Assembly: GCA_018665505.1 (NCBI GenBank)
Contig: JABJCS010000552.1
Span: forward strand, 1-5,945
Length of the DNA stretch: 5,945 bases
Direction: 5' to 3'
Source: Alphaproteobacteria bacterium
Lineage (GTDB): Bacteria; Pseudomonadota; Alphaproteobacteria; UBA8366
The translations under genes and the position numbers were made by a program. Position 1 is the stretch's first letter. Every line of letters begins with the position of its first letter. Of the stretch, positions 5,635 through 5,945 are shown one piece after another. The notes beneath the pieces were generated by a model. The model did not search any database. It saw only the letters and a list, made by a program, of their open reading frames with translations, and was not told where the DNA came from.

Positions 5635-5945
5635 CTACTCCCCGTCCCCCTCGCGGCGCCCGAAGCCCAAATTCTCCGACGCCGACGTCTCTGTGCTGCC
5701 GGCGACGCGCGGGCCGTTGCCCATCAGGCGTTCGACGAGATCGTCGAGCTGTTCGAGCGATGTGTAATCGATGCGCACGCTGCCGCCGGTGCCGTCGAAG
5801 GTGATGTCGACCTTGACCCCGATGCCGTTTGTCAGCGCGCGTTCGAGCGCGATGGTGTCGGCGTCTTTCGCCAGTGCCGGCTTGCCGCCGGATTTGCCTG
5901 AAGCGGACGGCGGACGGCCGCGTCGGGCCCGGCGCTCGCGCCCGA
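5635..5945 (-). CDS. parB: Chromosome-partitioning protein ParB, C-terminal part
   Basis: The last 103 residues of ParB, the DNA-binding protein that loads on parS sites near the origin and works with the ATPase ParA in chromosome segregation. The N-terminal CTP-binding and helix-turn-helix domains lie beyond the right edge. What is present is a basic, low-complexity linker rich in Arg, Gly and Ser, then the C-terminal dimerisation domain. That domain begins KDADTIALERALTNGIGVKV, continues through the strand pair around GGSVRIDYTS, and ends in the helix LEQLDDLVERLMGN. A 24-residue polar tail follows to TAG at 5635-5637. The order linker, KD-DT-ALE helix, GLKV-like strand and LEQLD helix is typical of chromosomal alphaproteobacterial ParB. 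Its usual neighbour parA would lie upstream, to the right. Its 3' end contains the right copy of the direct repeat. Confidence 0.93.
   Translation of the reverse strand, partial: GRERRARRGRPPSASGKSGGKPALAKDADTIALERALTNGIGVKVDITFDGTGGSVRIDYTSLEQLDDLVERLMGNGPRVAGSTETSASENLGFGRREGDGE
5709..5778. repeat. Direct repeat, right copy inside parB
   Basis: Counterpart of 4651-4720, with 63 of 70 bases identical and a perfect 28-base core at 5709-5736. It encodes the end of the ParB dimerisation domain, so this is the ancestral copy and the left one the derivative. Confidence 0.9.

Noticed and set aside
5259..5804. Plus-strand open frame of 181 codons
   Set aside because: It crosses the secreted-protein gene, the 50-residue ORF and parB in the wrong frame and ends in low-complexity Arg/Cys/Pro sequence.
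5599..5901. Plus-strand open frame of 100 codons
   Set aside because: Antisense to the ParB C-terminal domain, which is clearly recognisable on the minus strand.

Overview
The window looks like part of an alphaproteobacterial chromosome, perhaps Rhodospirillales-like. The grounds are the GC-rich coding style, a large multi-HAMP chemoreceptor, a chromosomal-type ParB C-terminus and CtrA-like half-sites. Lineage is inferred from style, not from a marker gene.

Layout, left to right. (1) 1-2174, minus strand: a methyl-accepting chemotaxis protein (MCP), cut by the left edge just inside its conserved signalling hairpin. (2) 2175-2317: a short divergent intergenic region with a nested inverted repeat and TTAA-N7-TTNA motifs. 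(3) 2318-3283, plus strand: an exported PF04392-type ABC substrate-binding protein, closed by a textbook rho-independent terminator at 3312-3358. No permease or ATPase gene lies next to it. (4) 3359-3612: no recognisable gene, only an orphan open frame and apparently decayed DNA. (5) 3613-4485, minus strand: an AT-richer signal peptidase I homologue with an N-terminal multi-membrane domain, a TTG start, and arginine where the catalytic box D lysine is expected. (6) 4568-4786, minus strand: a degenerate second copy of the 3' end of parB. (7) 4787-5344, minus strand: a small secreted protein of unknown function. (8) 5407-5559, plus strand: a 50-residue polar helical ORF. (9) 5635-5945, minus strand: the C-terminal part of parB, cut by the right edge.

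How the parts may work together. The MCP and the substrate-binding protein share one regulatory region and are transcribed apart. With no transporter beside them, a binding-protein-assisted chemoreceptor pair is a reasonable hypothesis. The stretch from 4486 to 5634 sits just downstream of parB and is flanked by two copies of a parB 3'-end segment (about 90% identical over 70 bp). It therefore looks like an insertion or duplication scar carrying the secreted-protein gene and the 50-residue ORF. The signal peptidase homologue, with its different base composition, may belong to the same accessory patch.

No rRNA, tRNA, CRISPR array, transposase or integrase was seen.
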